A stretch of 64,000 nt of DNA from Zeimonas sp046347945 (GTDB taxonomy: Bacteria > Pseudomonadota > Gammaproteobacteria > Burkholderiales > Burkholderiaceae_E): the NCBI GenBank assembly GCA_046347945.1, contig JAXMFB010000005.1:213061-277060 (forward strand), in the 5' to 3' direction. Numbering within the stretch: position 1 is the stretch's first letter; every line of letters begins with the position of its first letter. Below are positions 30,692 to 37,828 of the stretch, one piece after another. A program made the translations under genes and the position numbers. Below the pieces are notes generated by a model. The model saw only the letters and a program-made list of their open reading frames with translations. It ran no database searches and was not told the DNA's origin.

Positions 30692-31552
30692 ATGTCCGCG
30701 CCCCTGACCTCGGCGACGATCCTCGATGCCTGCGACCATGCCCGCAGCCTCGACCGCTCGCGCTACGAGACGCTCGACGACCTGGCCAGCGCCGAAGCGA
30801 TCCAGGCCAGCATCTCGATTGCCCGTTTGGCGCGCGGCGAGCGACCCGTGGGCTACAAGATCGGGTTCACGAACCGCTCGATCTGGCCGCTGTACGGCGT
30901 GTACCACCCGATCTGGGCGCCGGTCTGGAATGCCACGCTGATTCGTGCCGCGGCCGGCACGCCGACGGCGGCCACCGGTGCCGACGCGCTGCCGGTCGGC
31001 GGGGCGATACCCTTGCCGGTCGCGCTCGCCGCCGCGCGCTTCGTCGAGCCGCGGATCGAGCCGGAGATCGTCGTCGGGCTGCGCGAGGCGCCAGCCGCCG
31101 ACACGCCGGAGGCCGTGCTCGCGGCCGCCGACTGGATCGCGCACGGCCTGGAGATCGTCCAGAGCCCGTTCCCCGGCTGGCGCTTCAGCGCCGCCGAGGC
31201 CGTCGCCGCGCAGGCCCTGCACGGGGCGCTGGTGCTCGGCCCTGCGCACCCGGTGTCGGTGCTCGGGGCGCCCGCCGCGCAGGCGCTCGCGCGGCTCGGC
31301 GAGCTCGAGGTCGAGCTGCTCTGCGATGGCCGGCTGGTCGAGCGCGGTCGTGGCGCCAATGCCCTCGACGGGCCGATGCACGCGATCGCTCACTTGTCGC
31401 GCGAGCTGCGCCGGCGTGGCCGCTCGATCGAGCCCGGGTCGCTGATCAGTACCGGCACGCTGACCGACGCCCAGCCGGTCCGGCCCGGCCAGCGCTGGGA
31501 GACCGGGCTGCGCGGCCTGGACCTGCCAGGGCTGGTGCTCGACGTCCGCTGA
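30692..31552 (+). CDS. 2-keto-4-pentenoate hydratase / 2-oxo-3-hexenedioate decarboxylase family protein
   Basis: Enzyme of 286 residues in the MhpD/DmpH/XylJ family, part of the fumarylacetoacetase-like fold. Metal and substrate residues are expected in EPRIEPEIVVGL (the E-x-E pattern is visible) and in the later GANALDGPMHA. The stretch GYKIGFTNRSIW is typical. It would hydrate or decarboxylate 2-keto dienoic acids from aromatic meta-cleavage, but no other ring-cleavage gene is nearby. It is divergent from the MocR gene. Confidence 0.83.
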   Translation: MSAPLTSATILDACDHARSLDRSRYETLDDLASAEAIQASISIARLARGERPVGYKIGFTNRSIWPLYGVYHPIWAPVWNATLIRAAAGTPTAATGADALPVGGAIPLPVALAAARFVEPRIEPEIVVGLREAPAADTPEAVLAAADWIAHGLEIVQSPFPGWRFSAAEAVAAQALHGALVLGPAHPVSVLGAPAAQALARLGELEVELLCDGRLVERGRGANALDGPMHAIAHLSRELRRRGRSIEPGSLISTGTLTDAQPVRPGQRWETGLRGLDLPGLVLDVR

Positions 31553-31576
31553 ACGCGATGCCCACCGATCGTCCCG

Positions 31577-31665
31577 CGGATGTCCGGCGCCTGCGCACCC
31601 GATTTCCGGCGCTTGCCCCCGGTTTCCACACCGCCTTCGCACCGGATGTCCAGCGCCTGTCCCCA
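31577..31665. repeat. three imperfect 20-23-base direct repeats upstream of the DUF2817 gene
   Basis: Three related units lie in the 175-base gap: 31577-31599 (CGGATGTCCGGCGCCTGCGC...), 31600-31620 (CGATTTCCGGCGCTTGCCCC...) and 31643-31665 (CGGATGTCCAGCGCCTGTCC...). The rest of the gap is rich in TGTCC and TTTCC words. No gene with family support is read through it. It could be regulatory or just a slipped-strand repeat. Confidence 0.5.
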
Positions 31666-31727
31666 GACCTGTCCCCAAGGCCGTCCACGCGGTTGTTCCG
31701 CCGTTGTCCACCGCTTGCCCACCGACC

Positions 31728-32861
31728 ATGACCTCCTTCCAGCCGTCCGCCGGCGATCCGGCTGCGTTCTTCCAGCCCTCCTACCGCGTCTCGCGCGAGC
31801 GCCTGCTCGAGGCCGCGCACGCGCTGTCGACGCGCCTGCCGGTACTGGTCGACTCGCGCTCGATCGCGCCGCGCGGACCAGGCGGCGAGACGCTGGCCCT
31901 CGACTGGGTTTCTTTCGGCGCCCGCCGTCCGCGTCACGCGCTGGTGCTGTCCAGCGGCACCCACGGCGTCGAGGGCTACACCGGCAGCGCGATCCAGCAC
32001 CACGCGCTCGCCACCGTGCTGCCGCGGCTGAAGCTCGCCCCCGACGCCGCGCTCGTGATCCAGCACGCGAACAACCCGTACGGCTTCGCCTGGCACCGTC
32101 GCGTCAACGAAGACAACGTCGATTTCAACCGCAACGTCCGCGACCGCTTCGACCCGACGCAGTGTTCGGCCGACTACGAGGCGCTGTACGACTGCCTGAA
32201 TCCCACCGACCTCGACCCGGCGCGCGAGGCCGCACGCTGGGCGCACATCGACGCCTTCGTCGCCGCGCACGGCCTGCGCCGCTTCCAGCAGGCAGCGGTC
32301 GAAGGCCAGTACCGCTACCCCGAGGGCCTGCAGTTCGGCGGGCACGCGCAGGCCGAGGGCACCCGCCACCTGCTGGCGCTGGTGCGCGAGCACCTGCGCG
32401 ATGCGCAGACCGTGATCTGGCTCGATTTCCACACCGGGCTCGGCGACTTCGCCGCCTGCGAGCTGATCACCGGCGCGCCGGTCGTCGACGCCGGCTATGC
32501 GTTCTCGCAGCAGGTGTGGCCGGCAGGCGTGAAGTCCGCGGCGGGTGGCGAGTCGGTGTCGACGCCGCTCAACGGACTGCTCGACCGCGGGCTGGCGGCC
32601 GCGCTGCCCGCCGGCGCGCGCTTCGCGTTCGCCTATCCGGAGTACGGCACCTGGGAGCCGATGCGGGTGATCCGCGCGATGCGGCTGGACAACTGGCTCG
32701 CCCATCACGGCGACCGGCACGACGCGACCGGGCGCGCGATCGAAGCCGAAATGCTCGAAGCGTTCCGCCCCGACAGCCGCGACTGGGAACGACGCGTCGT
32801 CGCATCGGGCGCCGAACTGGTCGCCCAGGCACTAGCGCGCCTGCCCGGCGCGAGTCTCTGA
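31728..32861 (+). CDS. DUF2817 / M14-like metallopeptidase family protein
   Basis: Protein of 377 residues of the DUF2817 family, related to zinc carboxypeptidases. Likely zinc ligands are the His and Glu of SSGTHGVEGYTGSA and a later His in LDFHTGLG. NNPYGFAWHRRVNEDNVDFN is the family hallmark corresponding to the carboxypeptidase substrate-binding Asn-Arg. ATG 31728 was chosen because the family homology begins shortly after it; an in-frame start at 31704 would add eight residues. Eleven bases before the MOSC gene, probably in one operon. Substrate unknown. Confidence 0.82.
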   Translation: MTSFQPSAGDPAAFFQPSYRVSRERLLEAAHALSTRLPVLVDSRSIAPRGPGGETLALDWVSFGARRPRHALVLSSGTHGVEGYTGSAIQHHALATVLPRLKLAPDAALVIQHANNPYGFAWHRRVNEDNVDFNRNVRDRFDPTQCSADYEALYDCLNPTDLDPAREAARWAHIDAFVAAHGLRRFQQAAVEGQYRYPEGLQFGGHAQAEGTRHLLALVREHLRDAQTVIWLDFHTGLGDFAACELITGAPVVDAGYAFSQQVWPAGVKSAAGGESVSTPLNGLLDRGLAAALPAGARFAFAYPEYGTWEPMRVIRAMRLDNWLAHHGDRHDATGRAIEAEMLEAFRPDSRDWERRVVASGAELVAQALARLPGASL

Positions 32862-32871
32862 GGCACTGGCG

Positions 32872-33471
32872 ATGCCGAAGCTTCTGACCGTCAGCGCCGG
32901 GCGCGCGGCGCCGCTGCTCGCGCAAGCCGGCGACGGCGGCATGCGGCGGGTGGCGAGTGCGATCCGCAAGTCGCCGGTGAGCGGAGCGGTCGCCGTCGGC
33001 GTCCTCGGGCTGGACGGTGACGAGCAGGCCGACCTGACGGTGCACGGCGGGCAGGACAAGGCGGTCTACGTCTATCCGGCCGAGCACTACGCGTTCTGGG
33101 AGACGGTGCGCGGCCAGGCCGGCGTCGGCGGCGCGCTGCCGCACGGCGCGCTCGGCGAGAACCTGACGGTGTCCGGCCTGCTCGAGCCGCAGGTCTGGGT
33201 CGGCGACCGGCTGCGCGTCGGCGAGGTCGAGCTGGTCGTCACGCAACCGCGCTCGCCCTGCTACAAGTTCAACGCGCATTTCGGCTTCGCGTGGGCAGCG
33301 AAGATGATGGTGCAGTCCGGCTACACGGGCTTCTACTGCGCCGTCGTTCGTCACGGGAAGCTCGCCGCCGGTGACCAAATCGATGTCGTCGCCGGCGAGC
33401 GTGCGGTTAGCATCGAACAAGCCCATCGACTGAAGAGCCGTGGGACGGCATCCCGATCCTTTCTGGGGTAG
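32872..33471 (+). CDS. MOSC domain-containing protein (YiiM-like)
   Basis: Protein of 199 residues with a MOSC domain, the beta-barrel fold found at the C-terminus of molybdenum-cofactor sulfurase. DGDEQADLTVHGGQDKAVYVYP and GENLTVSGLLE are hallmark stretches. The putative molybdopterin-sulfur-carrying Cys lies in QPRSPCYKF. Stand-alone YiiM-type members act on N-hydroxylated bases and amides. A molybdenum-hydroxylase-type subunit is encoded 8 kb away, but no direct link is visible. Confidence 0.9.
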   Translation: MPKLLTVSAGRAAPLLAQAGDGGMRRVASAIRKSPVSGAVAVGVLGLDGDEQADLTVHGGQDKAVYVYPAEHYAFWETVRGQAGVGGALPHGALGENLTVSGLLEPQVWVGDRLRVGEVELVVTQPRSPCYKFNAHFGFAWAAKMMVQSGYTGFYCAVVRHGKLAAGDQIDVVAGERAVSIEQAHRLKSRGTASRSFLG

Positions 33472-33480
33472 ATTAGTGCC

Positions 33481-33657
33481 ATGGCCGAACTCAGCCCAGC
33501 GCAGCGCACCGCCGGTACCGCGCGCATCGTGCTCACCGCCGGCATCCTGTTCGCCGCCGAGGCGCTGTGGCGCGGCTCGGTCGCGCGCACGCTGATGGCC
33601 GCCGCGCTGATGGTGTTCGGCGGCGGGCTGCTCTTCCTCGCCAAGCGGGCCGATTGA
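33481..33657 (+). CDS. small predicted membrane protein, 58 residues
   Basis: Not recognised. From ATG 33481 to TGA 33657 the product has a short polar N-terminus (MAELSPAQRTAG) and two hydrophobic stretches, about residues 16-28 and 36-54, ending in the basic LAKRAD. This suggests a two-helix or hairpin inner-membrane protein. Its stop overlaps the TTG start of the next gene as TTGA, so the two are probably translated together. It begins nine bases after the MOSC gene. Confidence 0.6.
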   Translation: MAELSPAQRTAGTARIVLTAGILFAAEALWRGSVARTLMAAALMVFGGGLLFLAKRAD

Positions 33658-34901
33658 AGGACGTCGAGTTCCTCGCCGTCGACGGCGTCCCGATCGACGG
33701 AGAGCTGCAGGACGCCGGCACGGTCGGCCCCGAACTCGCCTACCTGGCGCGCAGCTACCGGCACAGCCCCCGCGCGCTCGTCTTCCGCAACCCGTCGTCC
33801 GACTGGCGCCTGTTCGTGGTGCTGTTGCCGCTCGCGTCGCGGCTGTCGCTGATGACCAATCCGATCTTCGCGCAGCTCACGCGCGCCTGGGGACTGAACG
33901 TCCGCTTCGTGGGCGTCGATCGCGACCAGCTCGTCTACGACTTCCGCGCGCTGCTGTCGGACCGTACGCTGAAGCTGCTGGTCGACCTGCTCGCGCGCAG
34001 CGAAGGCGCCGACCAAACGCTCGACCTGCTGTTCGAGTCGCTCGCCGACGAGATGCTCACCGTGCTCGACCGCCGCCGCGGCGACTGGGGCCGACACCTC
34101 GACCGTGAGCACCGACTCGAGCCGCGTGCGCCGGCCTCGCTGTTCGATCGCGCCGGGCGCTGCCCGGACTTCCTCGCGCAGTTGCGTGCCGCGCTGCGCG
34201 ACGAGATCGTCGACGTCGGCTTCTACGGGCGCGCCCTGCGCTCGATCGACCTGCGCGAAGACGCGATCGACGCGCGCATCGCGGCCATCGTCGAATCGAG
34301 CCTCGACGCGGTGACGATCGCCAAGCTCGCGCGCAGCGGGGCCGGCAAGCACCTGGGCTGCTACAACTGGCTGCGGCTCGACCCGCGCCACGCGGCGCCG
34401 CGCGCGCACCTGCTGGCGCGGCTGCCGGCGTTCGCGACGTTCTTCGCCGAGACGCTGGTGCCGCTCGACGCCTGGGCCACGCCGCTCGGTGCCGGCGACG
34501 CCGATGGCGATACGGGATCCGACGCCGAGGCGCTCGACACCGCGGCCGACGCGGCGCGTCGGCACGCGCGACGACGCCAGGCCCCTACCTTCGACCTGCG
34601 GCCGCTGGCCGCGCGACAGGACAGCGCGCACAGCCTGCGCTGGGCGGGCGTGCTCAAGCGCGCGATCGACGCCGGCCAGGACCGCGCGGTCATCGAGGCG
34701 ATCGCACAACGTTTCGCCATCGACGACAACGCCGTGCGGCGCCTCTGGCGCGACAAGCCCGCAGCGCTCGGCCAGCCGCCGACCTGGCAACTCGCGCAGA
34801 TCCTGCGCCGGCTCGGCGGGCGCGGCGAGCGCGACTGGCCGGCCGACGCGGCGGCCTGGGAGTCGCTGATCGCCAGCGCGGTGCCGATCGAGGCGGCGTA
34901 G
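33654..34901 (+). CDS. unrecognised protein of 415 residues
   Basis: I do not recognise a family. The frame opens with TTG 33654 overlapping the stop of the 58-residue gene (TTGA) and reads KDVEFLAVDGVPID. A better start is not available before the strand YLARSYRHSPRALVF. The protein is soluble-looking, Arg- and Leu-rich, with an Asp/Ala-rich low-complexity linker near residues 280-310 and a C-terminal helical part (WQLAQILRRLGGRGERDWP). GC content and codon use match the neighbours, so it is probably native. Confidence 0.65.
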   Translation: MKDVEFLAVDGVPIDGELQDAGTVGPELAYLARSYRHSPRALVFRNPSSDWRLFVVLLPLASRLSLMTNPIFAQLTRAWGLNVRFVGVDRDQLVYDFRALLSDRTLKLLVDLLARSEGADQTLDLLFESLADEMLTVLDRRRGDWGRHLDREHRLEPRAPASLFDRAGRCPDFLAQLRAALRDEIVDVGFYGRALRSIDLREDAIDARIAAIVESSLDAVTIAKLARSGAGKHLGCYNWLRLDPRHAAPRAHLLARLPAFATFFAETLVPLDAWATPLGAGDADGDTGSDAEALDTAADAARRHARRRQAPTFDLRPLAARQDSAHSLRWAGVLKRAIDAGQDRAVIEAIAQRFAIDDNAVRRLWRDKPAALGQPPTWQLAQILRRLGGRGERDWPADAAAWESLIASAVPIEAA

Positions 34902-35191
34902 CTACAGCACGACCAGGTGCGAGGCGGTCGCTCCGGCCAGGACGCGCATCAGGCGCCATCCTGATCGCGAAGGCGATCGATCGTCGTGTCGATGACGGCC
35001 CGGCGGGCCGGGAACGACTGGAAGCCTCAGAACGACGGCGCGGGTTCGCGGGGCACCACGGCGTCGGAGCCGCTCACCAATGTCTGGCGAGCCAATTCCG
35101 ACAGCACGCGGCCAATCGGAACCCCGCGACGGCCTGCAAGTTCTCGGGCGGCGGCGAGCACGTCCGGGTCGATGTCGAGGGTGGTGGGCAA
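34902..35191 (-). pseudogene. decayed VapBC-type toxin-antitoxin pair
   Basis: From TTG 35191 the minus strand reads PTTLDIDPDVLAAAREL and RVLSELARQTL, the pattern of a VapB-like ribbon-helix-helix antitoxin. After 54 codons an in-frame TGA (35029-35027) interrupts it. The same frame continues with GFQSFPARRAV and IDRLRDQDGA, which look like the normal C-terminus. An ATG overlapping its final TGA opens only 15 codons, MRVLAGATASHLVVL, resembling the two ends of a PIN-domain toxin with the middle deleted. I therefore call both genes remnants. Family assignment of the toxin stub is tentative. Confidence 0.6.
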
Positions 35192-35491
35192 TGGGCGTCA
35201 AGCGCCCGCTCCCTGGTTCGTCACGATGGTTCGACGATGCGATGATCGTATCGGATCTTCGACGATGATGGACTCTCTGCCACAGGCTCACCCCATGAGC
35301 CCAAGGGTCGCCTATCCTTCAAAGCTGTCGGGTATCCGCAAGAAATCTCGCGCAGATCGCCGTTGGTGGGAGAAATCGATGCTGCGGAACCTATGCAGCT
35401 CGGCGTGTTCGCGCAGTCGTTCGATCTTGCAGACCTTATCCCAAGCAGCCTGCGACTGAAACCTAGCGCGTTCGTCTGTCGTACCAGATCA
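35192..35491. other. intergenic stretch with degenerate coding remnants
   Basis: About 300 bases without an intact gene. Near 35228-35268 two copies of TTCGACGATG flank GATGATCGTATC, an imperfect palindrome that may be the old operator of the VapB remnant. Between 35312 and about 35460 the minus strand has an open frame without a start codon that encodes AAWDKVCKIERLREH and SARDFLRIPDSFEG. It may be the rest of a toxin that followed the addiction-module gene, cut off by a frameshift. I recognise nothing else. Confidence 0.45.
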
Positions 35492-35722
35492 TCATCGCGG
35501 CCTCCGCACCCGCCCTTCCAGCCGCTCCATCACCTCGTCCATGCAAGTCGCATGCACGCGCCCGGCGTCGTAGTCGGCGAGTCTCCGCGCCACCTCGTCC
35601 CGCCACGAAGCACTGAGTTCCTCGACCGCGAGGCTCGCAATCAGGCGGCCAGCAAGCTCCGCGCGATCCTCGCTCGACAGCCCCATCGCCCGCGCTTCGA
35701 TCCGCTCGATTCGTCGGTTCAT
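35492..35722 (-). CDS. addiction module antitoxin-like protein (TIGR02574-type)
   Basis: Small helical protein of 76 residues. The pattern RIEARAMGLSSEDRAELAGR followed by a Trp (SASWRDEVARRLADYDAGR) and a C-terminal MDEVMERLEG matches the short antitoxin-like 'addiction module component' proteins that precede RelE/ParE toxins. The next frame overlaps its stop and reads MMIWYDRRTR before a TAG, so no full toxin follows. ATG 35722 was preferred to 35743 because the family begins near MNRRIERIE. Probably an orphan antitoxin. Confidence 0.6.
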   Translation of the reverse strand: MNRRIERIEARAMGLSSEDRAELAGRLIASLAVEELSASWRDEVARRLADYDAGRVHATCMDEVMERLEGRVRRPR

Positions 35723-35787
35723 GATGTCGCGCCGCCCCTCCAACTGATGCCCTCGAGATTGGACATGGTAGCTCGCGACCCTCCGAT

Positions 35788-37152
35788 TTGCCCTCGCGCC
35801 CCGCCTGGTCTAACCTTCGCGCCACCCCACCCCGCCGCCCGCTGCCGCGCCCGGAGCCCGCCATCAAGAACATCGACCGGCTCCGCCTCCAGCGAGGCGT
35901 CCAGCGTAACGTGCGCCGCGGCCTGCGCCAGCTCGGCCCCGGCCTGATCACCGGCGCGGCCGACGACGACCCCAGCGGCATCGCCACCTACTCGCAGGCG
36001 GGCGCGCAGTTCGGCTACTCGATGCTGTGGACCGTCGTGTTCACGCTGCCGCTGATGGCCGCGATCCAGGTCGTCAGCGCGCGCATCGGCTACGTCACCG
36101 GCCGCGGGCTGTCGGCCAACATCCGCGAGCGCTTCCCGCGCCCGGTGCTGTTCGCGGTCGTCGGCATGCTGCTGGTGGCCAACACGCTGAACATCGCGGC
36201 CGACCTCGCGGCGATGGCCGAAGCGCTTCGCCTGCTGCTCGGCGGCTCGGCGCACGTCTACGCGGTCACCTTCGGGCTGCTGTGCCTGGTGCTGCAGGTG
36301 TTCCTGCCGTACCGGCGCTACGTGCGCGTGCTGAAGTGGCTCACGCTCGCGCTGCTCGCGTACGTCGCAGTCGCATTCTCGATCCGCATCGACTGGTGGC
36401 AGGTCGCGCGCGAGACCGCGTGGCCGAAGCTCACACACACGAACGAGGTGTTGCTGATGATCGTCGCGGTGTTCGGCACGACGATCAGCCCCTACCTGTT
36501 CTTCTGGCAGGCCAGCCAGGAAGTCGAGGACGCGGACGTGCGCGGCGGGCCTCCGCACACGCCGGCGCAGGTGCGCCGGCATCTGCGCCGCATCAAGGTC
36601 GACACGATGGTCGGCATGACGTTCTCGAACGTAATCGCGTTCTTCATCATCCTGAGCACCGCGGCGACGCTGCACGCGGCCGGCGTGCGCGACATCCAGA
36701 CCTCGGCGCAGGCGGCCGAGGCGCTGCGTCCGGTGGCCGGCCACCTCACGTTCCTGTTGTTCAGCCTCGGCATCATCGGCACCGGCATGCTCGCGGTGCC
36801 GGTGCTCGCGGGGTCGGCGGCCTACGCGGTCGCAGGCTCGGCGGGCTGGCGCGGCAGCCTCGACCTGCGGCTCGAGCAGGGCGAGGGACGGGGCTTCTAC
36901 GGGGTGATCGCGGTGGCGACCGTCGGCGGCGTGGCGCTGTGCTTCGCGCCGATCGATCCGGTCAAGGCGCTGTTCTGGGCCGCGGTGCTCAACGGCGTGA
37001 TCGCGGTGCCGATCATGGCGGTCATGATGCTGCTCGCGAGTCGCCGGGACGTGATGGGCGAGAACGCGATCGGGCCGCGGCTGCGCTGGCTCGGCTGGCT
37101 CGCCACCGCGGCGATGGCGGGCACCGTGGCGGCGATGTTCGCGACGCTCTGA
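35788..37152 (+). CDS. NRAMP family divalent-cation transporter with divergent metal-site motifs
   Basis: Inner-membrane protein of about 454 residues with some eleven hydrophobic helices. The first helix has GAADDDPSGIATYSQ in place of the classical DPGN motif. The sixth-helix position that normally reads MPH is ISPYLFFWQ. The product therefore belongs to the NRAMP superfamily but lacks the methionine that favours Mn2+/Fe2+. Mg2+ or another ion is possible. The start is uncertain: TTG 35788 is the only conventional codon upstream of the homologous region, and it yields a Pro/Arg-rich leader. Confidence 0.8.
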   Translation: MPSRPAWSNLRATPPRRPLPRPEPAIKNIDRLRLQRGVQRNVRRGLRQLGPGLITGAADDDPSGIATYSQAGAQFGYSMLWTVVFTLPLMAAIQVVSARIGYVTGRGLSANIRERFPRPVLFAVVGMLLVANTLNIAADLAAMAEALRLLLGGSAHVYAVTFGLLCLVLQVFLPYRRYVRVLKWLTLALLAYVAVAFSIRIDWWQVARETAWPKLTHTNEVLLMIVAVFGTTISPYLFFWQASQEVEDADVRGGPPHTPAQVRRHLRRIKVDTMVGMTFSNVIAFFIILSTAATLHAAGVRDIQTSAQAAEALRPVAGHLTFLLFSLGIIGTGMLAVPVLAGSAAYAVAGSAGWRGSLDLRLEQGEGRGFYGVIAVATVGGVALCFAPIDPVKALFWAAVLNGVIAVPIMAVMMLLASRRDVMGENAIGPRLRWLGWLATAAMAGTVAAMFATL

Positions 37153-37162
37153 GGCCCGCGGG

Positions 37163-37801
37163 TCAGCCGATCTGCAGCGACGTACCGGACAGGAACCGGT
37201 ACTCGGGGATCTCGAGGTTGGCCGGCGCCGGCACGTTCTTCACGACGCGACCGGCCAGGTCGAAGCGCGAGCCGTGGCACGGGCACAGGAAGCCGCCGGG
37301 CGCGTGCAGTTCGGCGTTGATCGCCGGGTCGTCCAGCCGCAGCACCGGCGTGCAGCCCAGGTGCGTGCAGACGCCCACCGCGACGAAGAGGTCGGGCCGT
37401 TCCGAGCGCGTGGCGTTGGCGCAGGCCGGCGGCTGCTCGGAGGCCTTCGACATCGGGTCGGCCAGCCCCGGGTTCGGCTGCTGCAGCGCACGCACCATCT
37501 CGGGCGTGCGGCGCATCACCCAGACCGGCTTGCCGCGCCACGGGACGGTGCGCAATTGCCCAGGCGCCAGGTCCGACACGTCGACGACGACCGGCCCACC
37601 GACGGCCAGCGCGCGCGCCGAGAGCTCCATGCTGTCGACGAACGGCCACGCGGTCGCCAGCAGGCCGACGCCGCCGACCGTGCCGGTCGCGGCGATCAGC
37701 CACTGGCGGCGGGCGCCTTCGGAGCCCGCCTGCTGCATGTCCCGGCCCCCCGTGCCGCCCGGGCCGCCCCCGGCTCCGAGCGGTGCATCGATCGCACTCA
37801 T
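37163..37801 (-). CDS. petA: ubiquinol-cytochrome c reductase Rieske iron-sulfur subunit
   Basis: Rieske subunit of the bc1 complex, 212 residues, carrying the [2Fe-2S] cluster that takes electrons from ubiquinol. Cluster ligands are in CTHLGC and CPCHGS, the two Cys-x-His boxes, with the disulfide cysteines in the same loops. A single N-terminal membrane anchor (about 32-55, after RRQWL) holds it in the inner membrane. Gly/Ala-rich residues precede it. petB and petC would normally follow, but the next gene is the convergent NRAMP-like gene ten bases away. Confidence 0.93.
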   Translation of the reverse strand: MSAIDAPLGAGGGPGGTGGRDMQQAGSEGARRQWLIAATGTVGGVGLLATAWPFVDSMELSARALAVGGPVVVDVSDLAPGQLRTVPWRGKPVWVMRRTPEMVRALQQPNPGLADPMSKASEQPPACANATRSERPDLFVAVGVCTHLGCTPVLRLDDPAINAELHAPGGFLCPCHGSRFDLAGRVVKNVPAPANLEIPEYRFLSGTSLQIG

Positions 37802-37828
37802 CGCTGCGTCTCGCTTCGCGGGCCGGCC

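Noticed and set aside
31604..31727. DnaA-box-like words (TTTCCACAC, TTGTCCACC) as a second origin or titration site
   Set aside because: The words come from a TGTCC-rich repeat patch, are degenerate, and lie far from dnaA. The dnaA-dnaN gap is a much better origin.
34986..35459. Plus-strand 157-codon frame in the toxin-antitoxin remnant region
   Set aside because: It is antisense to the VapB-like remnant, which has recognisable family sequence, and its own translation resembles nothing and has atypical composition.
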